Below, piece after piece: positions 24,662 to 33,821 of a stretch of DNA of 42,760 nt (positions are counted from its first letter, which is position 1; each line of letters opens with the position of its first letter). Made by a program: the position numbers and the translations under genes. The notes beneath the pieces are model-generated. The model searched no databases. It was given only the letters and a program-made list of their open reading frames with translations, and was not told where the DNA came from. The stretch comes from Thermoplasmata archaeon (GTDB taxonomy: Archaea; Thermoplasmatota; E2; DHVEG-1): NCBI GenBank assembly GCA_030640585.1, contig DAOWIZ010000039.1, positions 1-42,760 of the forward strand. Direction: 5' to 3'.

Positions 24662-24832
24662 AACATAATATCGAATGGGATTACCGAAGAAAATTTTATA
24701 TTTCTTCATATTTTTTCTTTTTGACAACATCAAAAGATATTCTGTGCTGTATCACAAAAACCTATTTGTTAAGTATCTCTTTTAAAAAAGGAGAAAAGAG
24801 GTGTTTTGTTGGAAATAGATGTTACTATTGCT

Positions 24833-25291
24833 TTATATGGAGATACCCATGCCTAAAGTAATTGCACCACCGACAATCATCCCAAGTCTCACGTATTTAT
24901 CGATGTCCTTGTTTATGATTCCGCCCCCTGTCAGAAATAGACCTATAAAGACAAATCCTAGGTTGTTTAGGATAAAAGATGCTCTTGCAAGTAATAGATT
25001 TATTCCAGCAAATGTTGCGATAATAGTTCCTATCCAGGCAAGCAAGATTCCAAGTAATGTTCCCATAATGATAAGATTTTTTGAGAACAGTGGCCCAAGC
25101 GTTTCATACATTGGTCGAGATGGGCTTGGCATTGATTGAGGCTGCATTTGTTGAGATTGAATGGGGGGCTGTACTGGCTGGGACTGCACTGGTTGAGGTG
25201 TTTCTATGGCTTTTACCGCTCCGCAACTAGGACAAAATCTTGCTTCTTTTGGAATTTTAGTACCACATTTCAAACATTTATCATCTGTCAT
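24833..25291 (-). CDS. zinc-ribbon membrane protein
   Basis: The start is at ATG 25291 (MTDDKCLKCG), preceded by GGTGAGG. The 152-residue protein has an N-terminal zinc ribbon (CLKCGTKIPKEARFCPSCG), a Pro/Gln/Ser-rich linker of about 45 residues, and then three or four hydrophobic helices (LIIMGTLLGILLAWIGTIIATFAG onward). It mirrors the domain order of the 21468 gene in reverse (ribbon first, helices last) and converges with the neighbouring large gene. It probably acts with those proteins at the membrane. Function unknown. Confidence 0.7.
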   Translation of the reverse strand: MTDDKCLKCGTKIPKEARFCPSCGAVKAIETPQPVQSQPVQPPIQSQQMQPQSMPSPSRPMYETLGPLFSKNLIIMGTLLGILLAWIGTIIATFAGINLLLARASFILNNLGFVFIGLFLTGGGIINKDIDKYVRLGMIVGGAITLGMGISI

Positions 25292-25363
25292 TTTTTCCTC
25301 ACCTAAAAGTCTCAATCAAATCAGCCATATATATTCTTTTCTTTTTTTTATGTTTCTTCTAAT

Positions 25364-25807
25364 TTAAACGCCACAAATAGTCTTTAGAACGGTACCATCG
25401 ACCGCTACAACAAATGTCATTTCATCCTCATCAACATCTTCTGCGAAAACATTATAAAAAACACTGTTTAATTTCACTGCTCTTTTTACATTGCTGTATT
25501 CTTTATACTCTGAACTATTCAATTCTAAGTAATCCTTCACAATATTCATTGCATCTTCTTCATTTGTTATATCAATACCTGTAGGTTCATATAAGACGGG
25601 TGAAGGATAATGAGCATCATCACACCAACAGGTATCAACCATACAATCAAATAACCCACAAATATCATCTTTAAATTCAATGCAATGTTCGGGTATCTCA
25701 GCTGAAGCAATTCCTTTATACAAATTATCATCATTCTGATCGTGATTAGAGGTACAACCACAAATAAAAACAACTATTAAGATCAGTATAAATACTATTT
25801 TTTTCAT
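25364..25807 (-). CDS. putative lipoprotein of unknown function
   Basis: The 147-residue protein has a short signal peptide (MKKIVFILILIVVFICGC) ending in a lipobox-like ICGC, so it is probably lipid-anchored outside the cell. A cysteine-rich stretch follows (CIEFKDDICGLFDCMVDTCWCDD), which could form disulfides or bind metal. The C-terminal half (ITNEEDAMNIVKDYLELN...FVVAVDGTVLKTI) resembles a PepSY-like alpha/beta unit. No specific function can be given. It lies inside the second island. Confidence 0.65.
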   Translation of the reverse strand: MKKIVFILILIVVFICGCTSNHDQNDDNLYKGIASAEIPEHCIEFKDDICGLFDCMVDTCWCDDAHYPSPVLYEPTGIDITNEEDAMNIVKDYLELNSSEYKEYSNVKRAVKLNSVFYNVFAEDVDEDEMTFVVAVDGTVLKTICGV

Positions 25808-26093
25808 CCAATCACACCATTAATAAGAGTCAACATTTTGGTATAAGCATTTTTTGGATTTGTCGACTGTTACATGCATTGTGATGTTTCATATGCTGAA
25901 AGTTAGTAGTATAGACGAATGTCCATATAGACAATCTATTATTAATGTTGAAAGAAGCATGGACATATAAAAATCAAGAAAGGTTATTCACTAACGTGAC
26001 AAAATCAAGTTATATTCCAATTTTTTAATGATGAAAGTTTTTATAACAAAGATATTTATTCTTTTTATTGAGGTTATGATGGAGAATGAATAA
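25808..26093. other. intergenic region, promoters of divergent lipoprotein genes
   Basis: No gene is seen in 286 bp between two divergent lipoprotein genes. A ribosome-binding site GGAG (about 26081-26084) precedes the GTG start of the plus-strand gene. No clear operator repeat is visible. Confidence 0.4.
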
Positions 26094-26984
26094 GTGTCAA
26101 AACTAGTGTTACAATTAATAATAGTTATCATTGTGGTTTTATCTGTCATACTATCTGGTTGTAACGAGTTTAGTAATAACGAGGATGATGATAATAATAG
26201 TAATAATAATTATGATGGAAATATAAATCAACCTGAAGATTGCCCAACTCCTAAAGAAGTTGACATGCTTGAACAAGATTTTTTATCTATGAGAGATGAT
26301 CTGATAACTTACTTAAATGACACCGAATTAGAACAATCGCCATATTCAACTACTCTCCAACAAGGAAATTTAACAGATGAAGGACGAGAGATGAGACTTG
26401 AATATGAAGAATTTAGAGAAGAATATATTGCTACAGCAAATAATGCTTGTTTAAAAACAGATGGAACATATTTAGAAGGTGGCCATGCTATTTGGTTTAA
26501 AGGTAATGATTTAATTGAAGGTGAAATTCATCCTGAATATCTTTTAGGTTTACCAATTTGGTCTAAAAACCGCTATATTTACGAAGAACCTAATTTTTGG
26601 TCAGGGGAAACAACCGAGTACGCAGAATATAAATATCACGCAGAAGTAGATGGATATAGAGTTGTTGCATTAATTTATGCATCTGATGTAGGGACAGTAG
26701 AAAATCAATGGCAGGAATTGGCCGGAAACGAAGGCTTTGAAACGACAACATATGAAAGTGGAGAACCAGTTGGTTCAACAGTTTACTACACCAATTATTA
26801 TGAGAATGAGTATGGACAGAAATACAAAGGAATTTATTTCCAAATTTTTGGGTTTAAAGTATATGCTGGATATTATTCACGTACAGCTCACCTTGGCACT
26901 GAACCCGATTATTTCAATGAAATAGTGTTTACTGAAGATGATGCAAAGGAGCTCTATGAATACTTAGTTTACACTTCTAGGTAG
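26094..26984 (+). CDS. putative lipoprotein of unknown function
   Basis: The start is GTG 26094 with GGAG about 10 bp upstream. The 296-residue protein has a hydrophobic signal segment ending in the lipobox LSGC (about residue 22). A low-complexity Asn/Asp-rich spacer follows, typical of an exposed tether, and then a folded domain of about 240 residues with many Tyr, Glu and Trp (for example YRVVALIYASDVGTVENQW). No known family is recognised. The first part (about residues 50-105) looks helical and the rest beta-rich. It sits in the second island next to the DUF2330 gene on the same strand (93-bp gap). Confidence 0.65.
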   Translation: MSKLVLQLIIVIIVVLSVILSGCNEFSNNEDDDNNSNNNYDGNINQPEDCPTPKEVDMLEQDFLSMRDDLITYLNDTELEQSPYSTTLQQGNLTDEGREMRLEYEEFREEYIATANNACLKTDGTYLEGGHAIWFKGNDLIEGEIHPEYLLGLPIWSKNRYIYEEPNFWSGETTEYAEYKYHAEVDGYRVVALIYASDVGTVENQWQELAGNEGFETTTYESGEPVGSTVYYTNYYENEYGQKYKGIYFQIFGFKVYAGYYSRTAHLGTEPDYFNEIVFTEDDAKELYEYLVYTSR

Positions 26985-27077
26985 CTTAATTTATGTTATT
27001 TCATATTGTAATTTTTGGAAGCAAAATCTATAAACACATTTATAACATTCATTTTTTAATTTAAGAAGGGGAAAATA

Positions 27078-28130
27078 GTGAGAGAGGAACCGAAAATTAT
27101 TTTATTTTTTATGCTTATAGCCATTTTTTTATCATTATTCTTCACTCAATCTGTTGGCGCAGATGGAGGAGTGTTAATCCCTGATTTTGAGGGAGTTGTA
27201 TATCTTCCTGAACAGAAAGCTGCTATTTTTTGGGACGGTACAAATGAGACAATGATAATTTCCACGAAGATTAGTTCAGATAATTTTTCTGACATGGCTT
27301 GGATCATTCCTATTCCTTCCAACTCAACGCCTGAAGTTAATAAAGGGGATATCGAAATATTTTATGAGATTGCTCTTGATTTTGGAGAGTGGAAAAGTAT
27401 GGATTATTATTTCCCTATAGAATTTTGTTTAATTTCATTTTTTATTTTTGCAATAGGTGCATTAGGGTTGATATTGCTGTTATTAAAAAGAAAAATTAAA
27501 TTATTCATCCCACTACTGTTGTTTTCGATAATATTAATTATTTTTTCACTCATGATTGGCTTTTATGTTATTATGGATTATATGGTAATAGGTGCTGGTG
27601 ATGGATTATATGATGTTGAAGTAATTGAGATAAAAAAGGTCGACATCTATGATGTTGCTGTTTTAAAGGCAACTAATGCTACTAATCTTGTTGATTGGCT
27701 TAATAATAATGATTTTGTTGTGCCATTGTCAGCCATACCTGTTCTTCAGGATTATTGTAATCAAAGTGATTTTTACTTTGTTGTGAATAAAATTAACTTA
27801 ACTAATATGTATACAACTCCTGAAGAGATACAAAACGCTACTGATGATCTTCAGGATGGAGTTGCAACACCCTTGCAAATCACATTTCAGCCAGAGCAGC
27901 CATTTTATCCTATGAAAATGTCAAGTATAAATAGTGGGAATACATCGATAAATGTTTACTTTATCTCTAATTATACTGTGATGGATGAATCAGATTATTT
28001 GATGCCTCAAGAAACACGTTATGCTTTTCATGGATCAATTATTCCATCTTATAATGTTGGAAATGTCATTACTTGGCTTAGATATGAAGGAAGTACAAAA
28101 GATTTAATGGGAGATTCATATTTCTTTTGA
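27078..28130 (+). CDS. DUF2330-like secreted/membrane protein
   Basis: GTG 27078 with AAGGGGA just upstream is the start. After a signal peptide (about residues 8-28) comes the DUF2330 hallmark: ADGGVLIPDF, EQKAAIFWDGTNETMIIS, and MAWIIPIPS...PEV. DUF2330 proteins are secreted, of unknown function. Two or three transmembrane helices follow at about residues 115-185 (FCLISFFIFAIGALGLILLLL; LFIPLLLFSIILIIFSLMIGFYVIM), before the rest of the outer domain, which resumes at about residue 195. The helices inserted inside the domain are unusual. It is the last gene of the second island. Confidence 0.7.
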   Translation: MREEPKIILFFMLIAIFLSLFFTQSVGADGGVLIPDFEGVVYLPEQKAAIFWDGTNETMIISTKISSDNFSDMAWIIPIPSNSTPEVNKGDIEIFYEIALDFGEWKSMDYYFPIEFCLISFFIFAIGALGLILLLLKRKIKLFIPLLLFSIILIIFSLMIGFYVIMDYMVIGAGDGLYDVEVIEIKKVDIYDVAVLKATNATNLVDWLNNNDFVVPLSAIPVLQDYCNQSDFYFVVNKINLTNMYTTPEEIQNATDDLQDGVATPLQITFQPEQPFYPMKMSSINSGNTSINVYFISNYTVMDESDYLMPQETRYAFHGSIIPSYNVGNVITWLRYEGSTKDLMGDSYFF

Positions 28131-28322
28131 TGGAATAAAGCCATTTTTGTTATTGGCTGTTCTAAGTAGTTATAACATAGCAAAAAACGAGGGAAGAACA
28201 GGATTATAATTCCCGTTAATAAAACCATTTTGTCTTCACCAGTCTAACAAATCTCTCCGTTTTCCAATACTTACCAAAATAAGGTGCATCTTGAAGTTTC
28301 TTCCCCTTAGAAACTGATTGTT
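28131..28322. other. intergenic region before the second island's right boundary
   Basis: About 190 bp between the DUF2330 gene and the 15-bp tRNA-like repeat with no gene. No integrase fragment is recognisable. Confidence 0.4.
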
Positions 28323-28337
28323 TCCTGCCAGGCCCAT
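28323..28337 (+). repeat. right copy of 15-bp tRNA(CAT) 3'-end repeat (attR-like)
   Basis: TCCTGCCAGGCCCAT is identical to 21154-21168. It abuts, by one base, the stop codon of the DUF763 gene (28337-28339), so the island ends exactly at the 3' end of a core gene. A full tRNA cannot be folded here. Confidence 0.7.
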
Positions 28338-29461
28338 CATTGATTTATTGTAACAAAATTATGTAACCTTCTAATTGCATGAAGTCTTTCTTTTTCACCG
28401 ATTTTTGCTTGTTGTATACCTGACCGGATGATTTCTGTGGATTCATCCATAGCCGTTCTATCCACTGGAAAAGGTACACCATCTTTTCCACCATGAGCAA
28501 AGGTGAACCGAACTACTGAGTCATGCCATGATGGTTTTTCACCATAAATAAGATCAGAGATTAATGCAAGTGCTCTAACGGTTTTTGGACCAACGCTACG
28601 CATCGATAATAGTTCCTCATAGTTTTTTGGTTGAAAATCATAAATTTCTCTCATTTTATTCCAGTTTATACTTCTGGGCATATCTAAACGTTCAATAGAT
28701 ACACTATTTTGCTGAGGGGACATCCAGTTATCCAACGTTCTTTGATTACGATGTTTTGTTAACATCGCCCAATCGGTTTTAAGATGTCTTGGGTTGTCAT
28801 TGACAAGATCAACAGAGATTTTTTGAGCAGATTTGCTTTGTTTTGCGGTCATATCAAGTATTTTTTCTTGTTTGGCATCTGCTACAATAGCAGTGTGTGG
28901 CTCACAGACAAAACTACTCATACATTCAGAAAGCCAATGATAACGACGGGCATAACTTGTCTCAGAGTTCATACCCTGTTGGATAACACCCCAAAGTCCA
29001 CTTTCTGAAAGTAAAAAAACATGATGATAAAGATCATGACCATCTTGAACAGCCGTGTTATCCACCTTAGCAGCCATACGACTTGAATATTTCAACTCAT
29101 CAATCTTTGATGTTGAAAAATTAAATATTTCTCCGATTTCTTCAATTTGTTCAGGTGTTTTCCTTGATGCTTTTCCTTTTCCACCAGCTATTGCAAATCC
29201 ATAATCTTGTGGATTTATTGCTTCTTTTAACGCCCCACATGTAACAGTAGTTGTACCACTAGAATGGAAATCAAAACCTAATACACAAGATAGAGCCTGG
29301 AACCAAAAAGGATCGGAAAGCCTTCTAATAAATTCATCTTTACTATATTCATAAGTAATAATTTCTACAATTCCTTTTGATAGTTTTACCATTCTTTTGA
29401 ATAACCATTTTGGTGCTTTACCACCATGCAGTGGTAGGTTTGCTACTCCTGTTTTTGACAT
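28337..29461 (-). CDS. DUF763 family protein
   Basis: The 374-residue protein begins MSKTGVANLPLHGGKAPKWLFKRM and contains FWFQALSCVLGFDFHSSGTTTVTCGALKEA, the conserved core of DUF763. It also has a helix-hairpin-helix-like stretch near the C-terminus (SMRSVGPKTVRALALISDLIYG) that could contact DNA. DUF763 occurs in many archaea and some thermophilic bacteria, without a settled function; nucleic-acid binding is an inference from the HhH-like segment. Length is normal. Its stop codon touches the tRNA-like repeat at 28323-28337. Confidence 0.85.
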   Translation of the reverse strand: MSKTGVANLPLHGGKAPKWLFKRMVKLSKGIVEIITYEYSKDEFIRRLSDPFWFQALSCVLGFDFHSSGTTTVTCGALKEAINPQDYGFAIAGGKGKASRKTPEQIEEIGEIFNFSTSKIDELKYSSRMAAKVDNTAVQDGHDLYHHVFLLSESGLWGVIQQGMNSETSYARRYHWLSECMSSFVCEPHTAIVADAKQEKILDMTAKQSKSAQKISVDLVNDNPRHLKTDWAMLTKHRNQRTLDNWMSPQQNSVSIERLDMPRSINWNKMREIYDFQPKNYEELLSMRSVGPKTVRALALISDLIYGEKPSWHDSVVRFTFAHGGKDGVPFPVDRTAMDESTEIIRSGIQQAKIGEKERLHAIRRLHNFVTINQ

Positions 29462-29784
29462 ATCTTACAATTCACAGGGGTTTAACTGAATATAATATCT
29501 TTCTAGAGGTTGGTAAAAGTATTATCAGGCTTTGTCTCAAAATTAATACTTTCAATGAACCCCATTTTAGGTATATAAACAAGGAACAACCTTACTGGTT
29601 TTAGAACGACGCCTAATACGGGGGAAATGTCAGCACGGCTGGCATCTCTGCCATATAATATTTGCTCTTTCAGGTTTACATCCCATTCCTTCTTATCCCA
29701 TCCCACCATCCCCTCCTCTCTTTTTTTCTTTTATCCATTTATGACAGTGTTTTTTAATAACCCAACATATATGCCTCTGCTAGA
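29462..29784 (-). other. intergenic region with a decayed pilin-like fragment
   Basis: No intact gene is supported. A 68-codon minus-strand frame (29503-29709), preceded by GAGGGG, contains SRADISPVLGVVL. That resembles the SPVIGVIL motif of archaeal type IV pilin N-termini, but the expected hydrophobic helix after it is missing (KPVRLFLVYIP follows), so this would be a truncated or frameshifted remnant. The stretch is less AT-rich than its surroundings and has small inverted repeats (CAGC-ACG-GCTG near 29631), so a structured RNA is another option. Confidence 0.3.
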
Positions 29785-31758
29785 ATGCAACGGAAACTTT
29801 CATCATTTGACATCTATATAATTGCCTCCGAGTTTCAGAATCTCATAGGATGTTATATTGAAAAAATATATCAGTTGTCTCGTAGCGAGATCCTTATTAA
29901 AGTTAAAAATATTCAGACTAAACAAAAAGAATCCATCTATATTAGAAACGGCGAACTTATTTGTACTACTCAGAAACAACTTGAAACTCCTACAAAGCCT
30001 AGTACTTTTGCAATGACCCTTAGAAAATACTTACTCAATGGTCGTATAACAGGAGTAACTCAGCATGAGTTTGATCGGATACTTAAACTAAAAATTGGTA
30101 AAAAAGAAGGAGATTACACTATTGTTGTTGAGTTTTTTTCAGATGGAAATATCATTCTTGTAGATCCTGATAACAAAATAATATTACCATTTATCAGGCA
30201 GTCCTGGGCACATAGAAAGGTAAAAGGTAGAGAACCATACATTCCGCCACCTAGTCAGATAAATCCGTTTGATTTAGACAAAGAAAGATTTGCAGAACTC
30301 CTTAGAGAAAGTAACGCAGACTTGGTTAGGACTCTTGCAGTCAATATCAATCTTAGTGGACCTATTGCTGAAGAAATATGCAATAAAGCAGGTGTTGATA
30401 AAAAAATAAAAATTGAAAACATTGATGATGAAACTATTACAAAAACTTTTGATGCTTTAACACTGTTTTTAGAAGTTTTCAAAAAGGAGAAGTTTGAACC
30501 TGTTGTTGTGAAAAAAGAAAACATGGTTGTTGATGTTCTCCCGTTTAAATTTGATAGTTACCAGGATGTTGATTTTGAAAAAACAGATAGTCTTTCAAGG
30601 AGATTTGAGGAGTTTATTGGAGAAAAAAAGGTAAAAGAAAAGAAAAAGGAAAGTAAAATAGAGAAACTAGTGGGTAAACTCGACCGGCAGCTTGCTCAAC
30701 AGGAAGAAACTGCTAAAAGGTTTGAAAAAGAAATTGAAGTTAAAAAAATTGAAGGTGACTTGATTTATCTTAATTATCAAGAAATTGAAAATATTCTAAT
30801 AGAAATCACCAAAGTTTTAGAACTTAAAGAAAAAACTAGTGAAATTGAAAGAATTAACCAGATAGAAATTGTTGACAAGTTTGATCCAACAAATAATATG
30901 CTTGTTGTAAATCTAAAAGATGCTTCTGGTGTTGTTTTCAAGGTTAGACTTAATTTTAGGAAAACTGTTTCTGAGAACGCTGAGAAATGTTATGATGATA
31001 ACAAGAAATTGCGTAGTAAACTTCATGGTGCAGAGAAAGCCATTCATATAACAAAGGAACATCTTGAACGGACAAAAAAGAAAGAACAAGTTGAACGGGA
31101 AGAACAAGAAAAAATTAAACCTGTGAAAAAAGAGAAACAATTCTGGTTTGAACGTTATCGATGGTTTATTTCCAGTGAGGGAAACTTGGTTGTTGGTGGA
31201 CGTGATGCAAAAACCAATGATCTAATTGTTAAAAAATACCTAAAGGAAGGTGATCGTTATGCTCATGCGGATATTCAGGGGGCTCCTAGTATAATCATTA
31301 AAAGCAAAGATGTTAGTAACAAACCTGTTCCTATTTCTGAGCAGACGCTATCTGAGGCGTGTGTTTTTGCTGCATCTTTTTCAAAAGCATGGAAACAGTT
31401 TGCAGAGGCACAATCCTACTGGGTTTTACCTGAGCAGGTTAGTAAAACTGCCCGGAGTGGAGAGTTTGTCCCCCGTGGTGGTTTTATTATCCGTGGGAAA
31501 CGTAATTATTATAGGTGTAAACTGGAAGTTGCTGTTGGACTAGTCAACATTGAGGATACTGCAAAGGTTATGTGCGGTCCAGTGGACGCTGTTAAAAAAC
31601 ATACAGATAGATATGTTGTTCTTGTACCAGGTGGCATGAAAAAAAATGATATTGCTCATAAACTAGGTAAAGCATTTGATATTGGTGTTGATAATGTTGA
31701 CAGGACTCTTCCACCAGGTGGAGTAACAGTGGTTAAATCAGTGGGTGTAGAGTTATGA
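29785..31758 (+). CDS. rqcH: RqcH/NEMF-family ribosome quality control protein (NFACT)
   Basis: The 657-residue protein has the NFACT-N start (MQRKLSSFDIYIIASEFQNLIGCYIEKIYQL), HhH region (NINLSGPIAEEICNKAGVD) and a long Lys/Glu coiled coil at about residues 280-460. The NFACT-R domain follows (FWFERYRWFISSEGNLVVGGRDAKTNDLIVKKYL...YAHADIQGAPSIIIK), with a DUF3441-like C-terminal stretch (VNIEDTAKVMCGPVDAVKK...GGMKK). Relatives bind the large subunit with stalled peptidyl-tRNA and extend the nascent chain with C-terminal tails. It overlaps the Pelota gene by 4 bp. TTTTTAATAA at about 29750-29759 is a possible TATA box. Confidence 0.92.
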   Translation: MQRKLSSFDIYIIASEFQNLIGCYIEKIYQLSRSEILIKVKNIQTKQKESIYIRNGELICTTQKQLETPTKPSTFAMTLRKYLLNGRITGVTQHEFDRILKLKIGKKEGDYTIVVEFFSDGNIILVDPDNKIILPFIRQSWAHRKVKGREPYIPPPSQINPFDLDKERFAELLRESNADLVRTLAVNINLSGPIAEEICNKAGVDKKIKIENIDDETITKTFDALTLFLEVFKKEKFEPVVVKKENMVVDVLPFKFDSYQDVDFEKTDSLSRRFEEFIGEKKVKEKKKESKIEKLVGKLDRQLAQQEETAKRFEKEIEVKKIEGDLIYLNYQEIENILIEITKVLELKEKTSEIERINQIEIVDKFDPTNNMLVVNLKDASGVVFKVRLNFRKTVSENAEKCYDDNKKLRSKLHGAEKAIHITKEHLERTKKKEQVEREEQEKIKPVKKEKQFWFERYRWFISSEGNLVVGGRDAKTNDLIVKKYLKEGDRYAHADIQGAPSIIIKSKDVSNKPVPISEQTLSEACVFAASFSKAWKQFAEAQSYWVLPEQVSKTARSGEFVPRGGFIIRGKRNYYRCKLEVAVGLVNIEDTAKVMCGPVDAVKKHTDRYVVLVPGGMKKNDIAHKLGKAFDIGVDNVDRTLPPGGVTVVKSVGVEL

Positions 31759-32798
31759 AGGTTATCTTTAAGGATTTAAAACATGGTGAGATTAAACTTG
31801 TTGCAGAAAACCTGGATGATATATGGCATCTGTACAACATTGTAGAAGAGGAAGACCTTGTACGTGCTGTTACTTTTCGTACTGATGAACAAAAGGATGA
31901 TAAAATTCGTTCTAAAAAATCAGAAAAAAAACGTATGAAACTAGGAATTCGTGTATCTGAGATAAAGTTTCATGAGTTTTCTGATAGACTTCGCATTCAT
32001 GGTACAATCGAGGAAGGACCTCAGGATCTTGGATCGTTTCACACGCTTAATATTACTGCGGATAAAATGGATAGTCTTTCTATTGTAAAAAAAGAATGGA
32101 AACATTATCAACTACAGCGTATTGATGAGGCAGTACGACAACGTAGCGAACCAATACTTACTTTTGTAAGCCTTGACGAGGATACTGCTACAGTTGCAGT
32201 ACTCCGCCAGAGTGGTATACAGTGGATAGCAGATATTGACTCGAAACGCTCTGGTAAAATGTATGAAAGCAAAGATACTGAGAACGATTATTTTGGGGAA
32301 ATCCTAAGTGTTGTATGTACTAATAAAACACCGGATTCGTCTCTTGTTGTTGTTGGCCCAGGTTTTGCAAAAGAACACTTTGTTAAAAAGGGACGTGACA
32401 AAGAATCGGAGATGTTTAAAAAATGCATTGTCCATGGAACAGGCACAGCAGGTATGAACGGCGTACAAGAAGCAATTAAATTAGGCATAATTGAACAAAT
32501 AACTAAAGAAAACCGAGTAGTTTTCGAAACAAGTCTTGTTGAAAAACTATTTGAAGAAATAAGAAAAGATGGACTTGTAGCCTACGGGGAACAAGAAGTA
32601 CGTAATGCATTAATGAATGGAGCAGTGGAGCGATTACTAGTTACAGATATTGTGGTTCGTACTAAAAAAGGTGAAGATCTATTAAGACTTGCTAAACAGA
32701 ACAATAGCGAGTTTACAATTATTAACACAATGCATGAAGCAGGTAAAAAAATAGATGGAATGGGTGGTATTGGAGCGTTACTTCGATTTAAAATATAA
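31755..32798 (+). CDS. pelA: Pelota (ribosome rescue factor, Dom34 homolog)
   Basis: The 347-residue protein has the three eRF1-like domains. These are an Sm-like N-domain (MKVIFKDLKHGEIKLVAENLDDIWHLYNIVEEEDLVRAVTFR), a central domain (TATVAVLRQSGIQWIADIDSKRSGK...VVGPGFAKEHF) and a C-terminal L30e-like domain (LVAYGEQEVRNALMNGAVERLLVTD). The GGQ peptide-release motif of aRF1 is absent, as expected. Archaeal Pelota with aABCE1 splits stalled ribosomes. The start codon overlaps the rqcH stop (ATGA), so the two factors are translationally coupled. Assignment is firm. Confidence 0.95.
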   Translation: MKVIFKDLKHGEIKLVAENLDDIWHLYNIVEEEDLVRAVTFRTDEQKDDKIRSKKSEKKRMKLGIRVSEIKFHEFSDRLRIHGTIEEGPQDLGSFHTLNITADKMDSLSIVKKEWKHYQLQRIDEAVRQRSEPILTFVSLDEDTATVAVLRQSGIQWIADIDSKRSGKMYESKDTENDYFGEILSVVCTNKTPDSSLVVVGPGFAKEHFVKKGRDKESEMFKKCIVHGTGTAGMNGVQEAIKLGIIEQITKENRVVFETSLVEKLFEEIRKDGLVAYGEQEVRNALMNGAVERLLVTDIVVRTKKGEDLLRLAKQNNSEFTIINTMHEAGKKIDGMGGIGALLRFKI

Positions 32799-32907
32799 AA
32801 AAATCTTGTAATGTAATGGTTTAAAAAAATAATAAAAAATAGGGCGTTTTAAAAGCCCTGAGTTTGTTATTGTCTATAGAGTACTAAATTATTTTATACA
32901 AATTGTT

Positions 32908-33663
32908 TTAAATCCAGCCTCTACCGTTACTTACCATTTTGCGGTATTCACCAAGACCAGCAGCACCAGATGGTAAAACATCCTCTTCGGTGTCATCGTT
33001 ATCTTCGGATTCTATTTGTTCTATAGAATATGTGTAGTACTCATATTCAACTTCTATTTCGAAGTTGTTACCTTTATCAAGAAGGAATCTTAGAAGACGG
33101 TACATTTTTTCACCGCGCTCAACGTTGACTATTGCATCAATTGTTGCATCTGATAGATCACCGTATTCTGCATATATCATATCGGCAACATCACTCATGC
33201 TGTCTGCTTCAACATAGTCATCTGCTGGTTTACTATTGATACTGAAAGATACTTCTTCATCAGTTCCTTCACCAGTGCTTACAAGGGTTTCTGTTGAGCC
33301 AACATATGTAAATTCTGCAGTGAGCGTATCTAAACCTCTCTTCTGATTTCTTAATATAAATAAGAGATTATATGTTTTATCATCTGTCCAATCGACTTTA
33401 ACGTTAACACCAGTAAGTACACTACCTGATTGGGCATTTATTAAAAGTGACTCTTTATATGTTGAGTCTGTTCCTGCATATCCATCAAAAGTTATTGTTT
33501 TATTATTGAACTCCCAAGTCACATCATATTTATTGGTAGATGGTGTTTCATCTATAGATTCATCGCCTTCATATGTAGTATAAAATATTATTCCTATTGC
33601 AGCTACTATAAGTACAAGTACAGCTACTCCTGCTATTATTTTATCAGTTTTTTTCAAATTCAT
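32908..33663 (-). CDS. membrane-anchored extracellular protein, unknown function
   Basis: The 251-residue protein starts with a basic N-terminus and one transmembrane helix (about residues 9-29, IIAGVAVLVLIVAAIGIIFYT). An acidic, beta-rich outer domain follows (VTWEFNNKTITFDGYAGTDSTYKESLLINAQSG; YNLLFILRNQKRGLDTLTAEFTYVG). An acidic stretch (ESEDNDDTEEDV) precedes the C-terminus. No cysteines and no known family are recognised. It is an isolated gene between pelA (convergent) and amrS (same strand). Confidence 0.6.
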   Translation of the reverse strand: MNLKKTDKIIAGVAVLVLIVAAIGIIFYTTYEGDESIDETPSTNKYDVTWEFNNKTITFDGYAGTDSTYKESLLINAQSGSVLTGVNVKVDWTDDKTYNLLFILRNQKRGLDTLTAEFTYVGSTETLVSTGEGTDEEVSFSINSKPADDYVEADSMSDVADMIYAEYGDLSDATIDAIVNVERGEKMYRLLRFLLDKGNNFEIEVEYEYYTYSIEQIESEDNDDTEEDVLPSGAAGLGEYRKMVSNGRGWI

Positions 33664-33821
33664 GTTTCGTTCACCTTATTAAGTCATATGTTACTTTTAT
33701 TTTTCTATTAATATAAGTATGTTTACCCCTTTATTAAGTTTTTCCTTTATTCAACATATTTATAAATATAAAAGGAGTAAGTGACATATATGGTACTTTA
33801 AATTTACTATATTTTATAATT

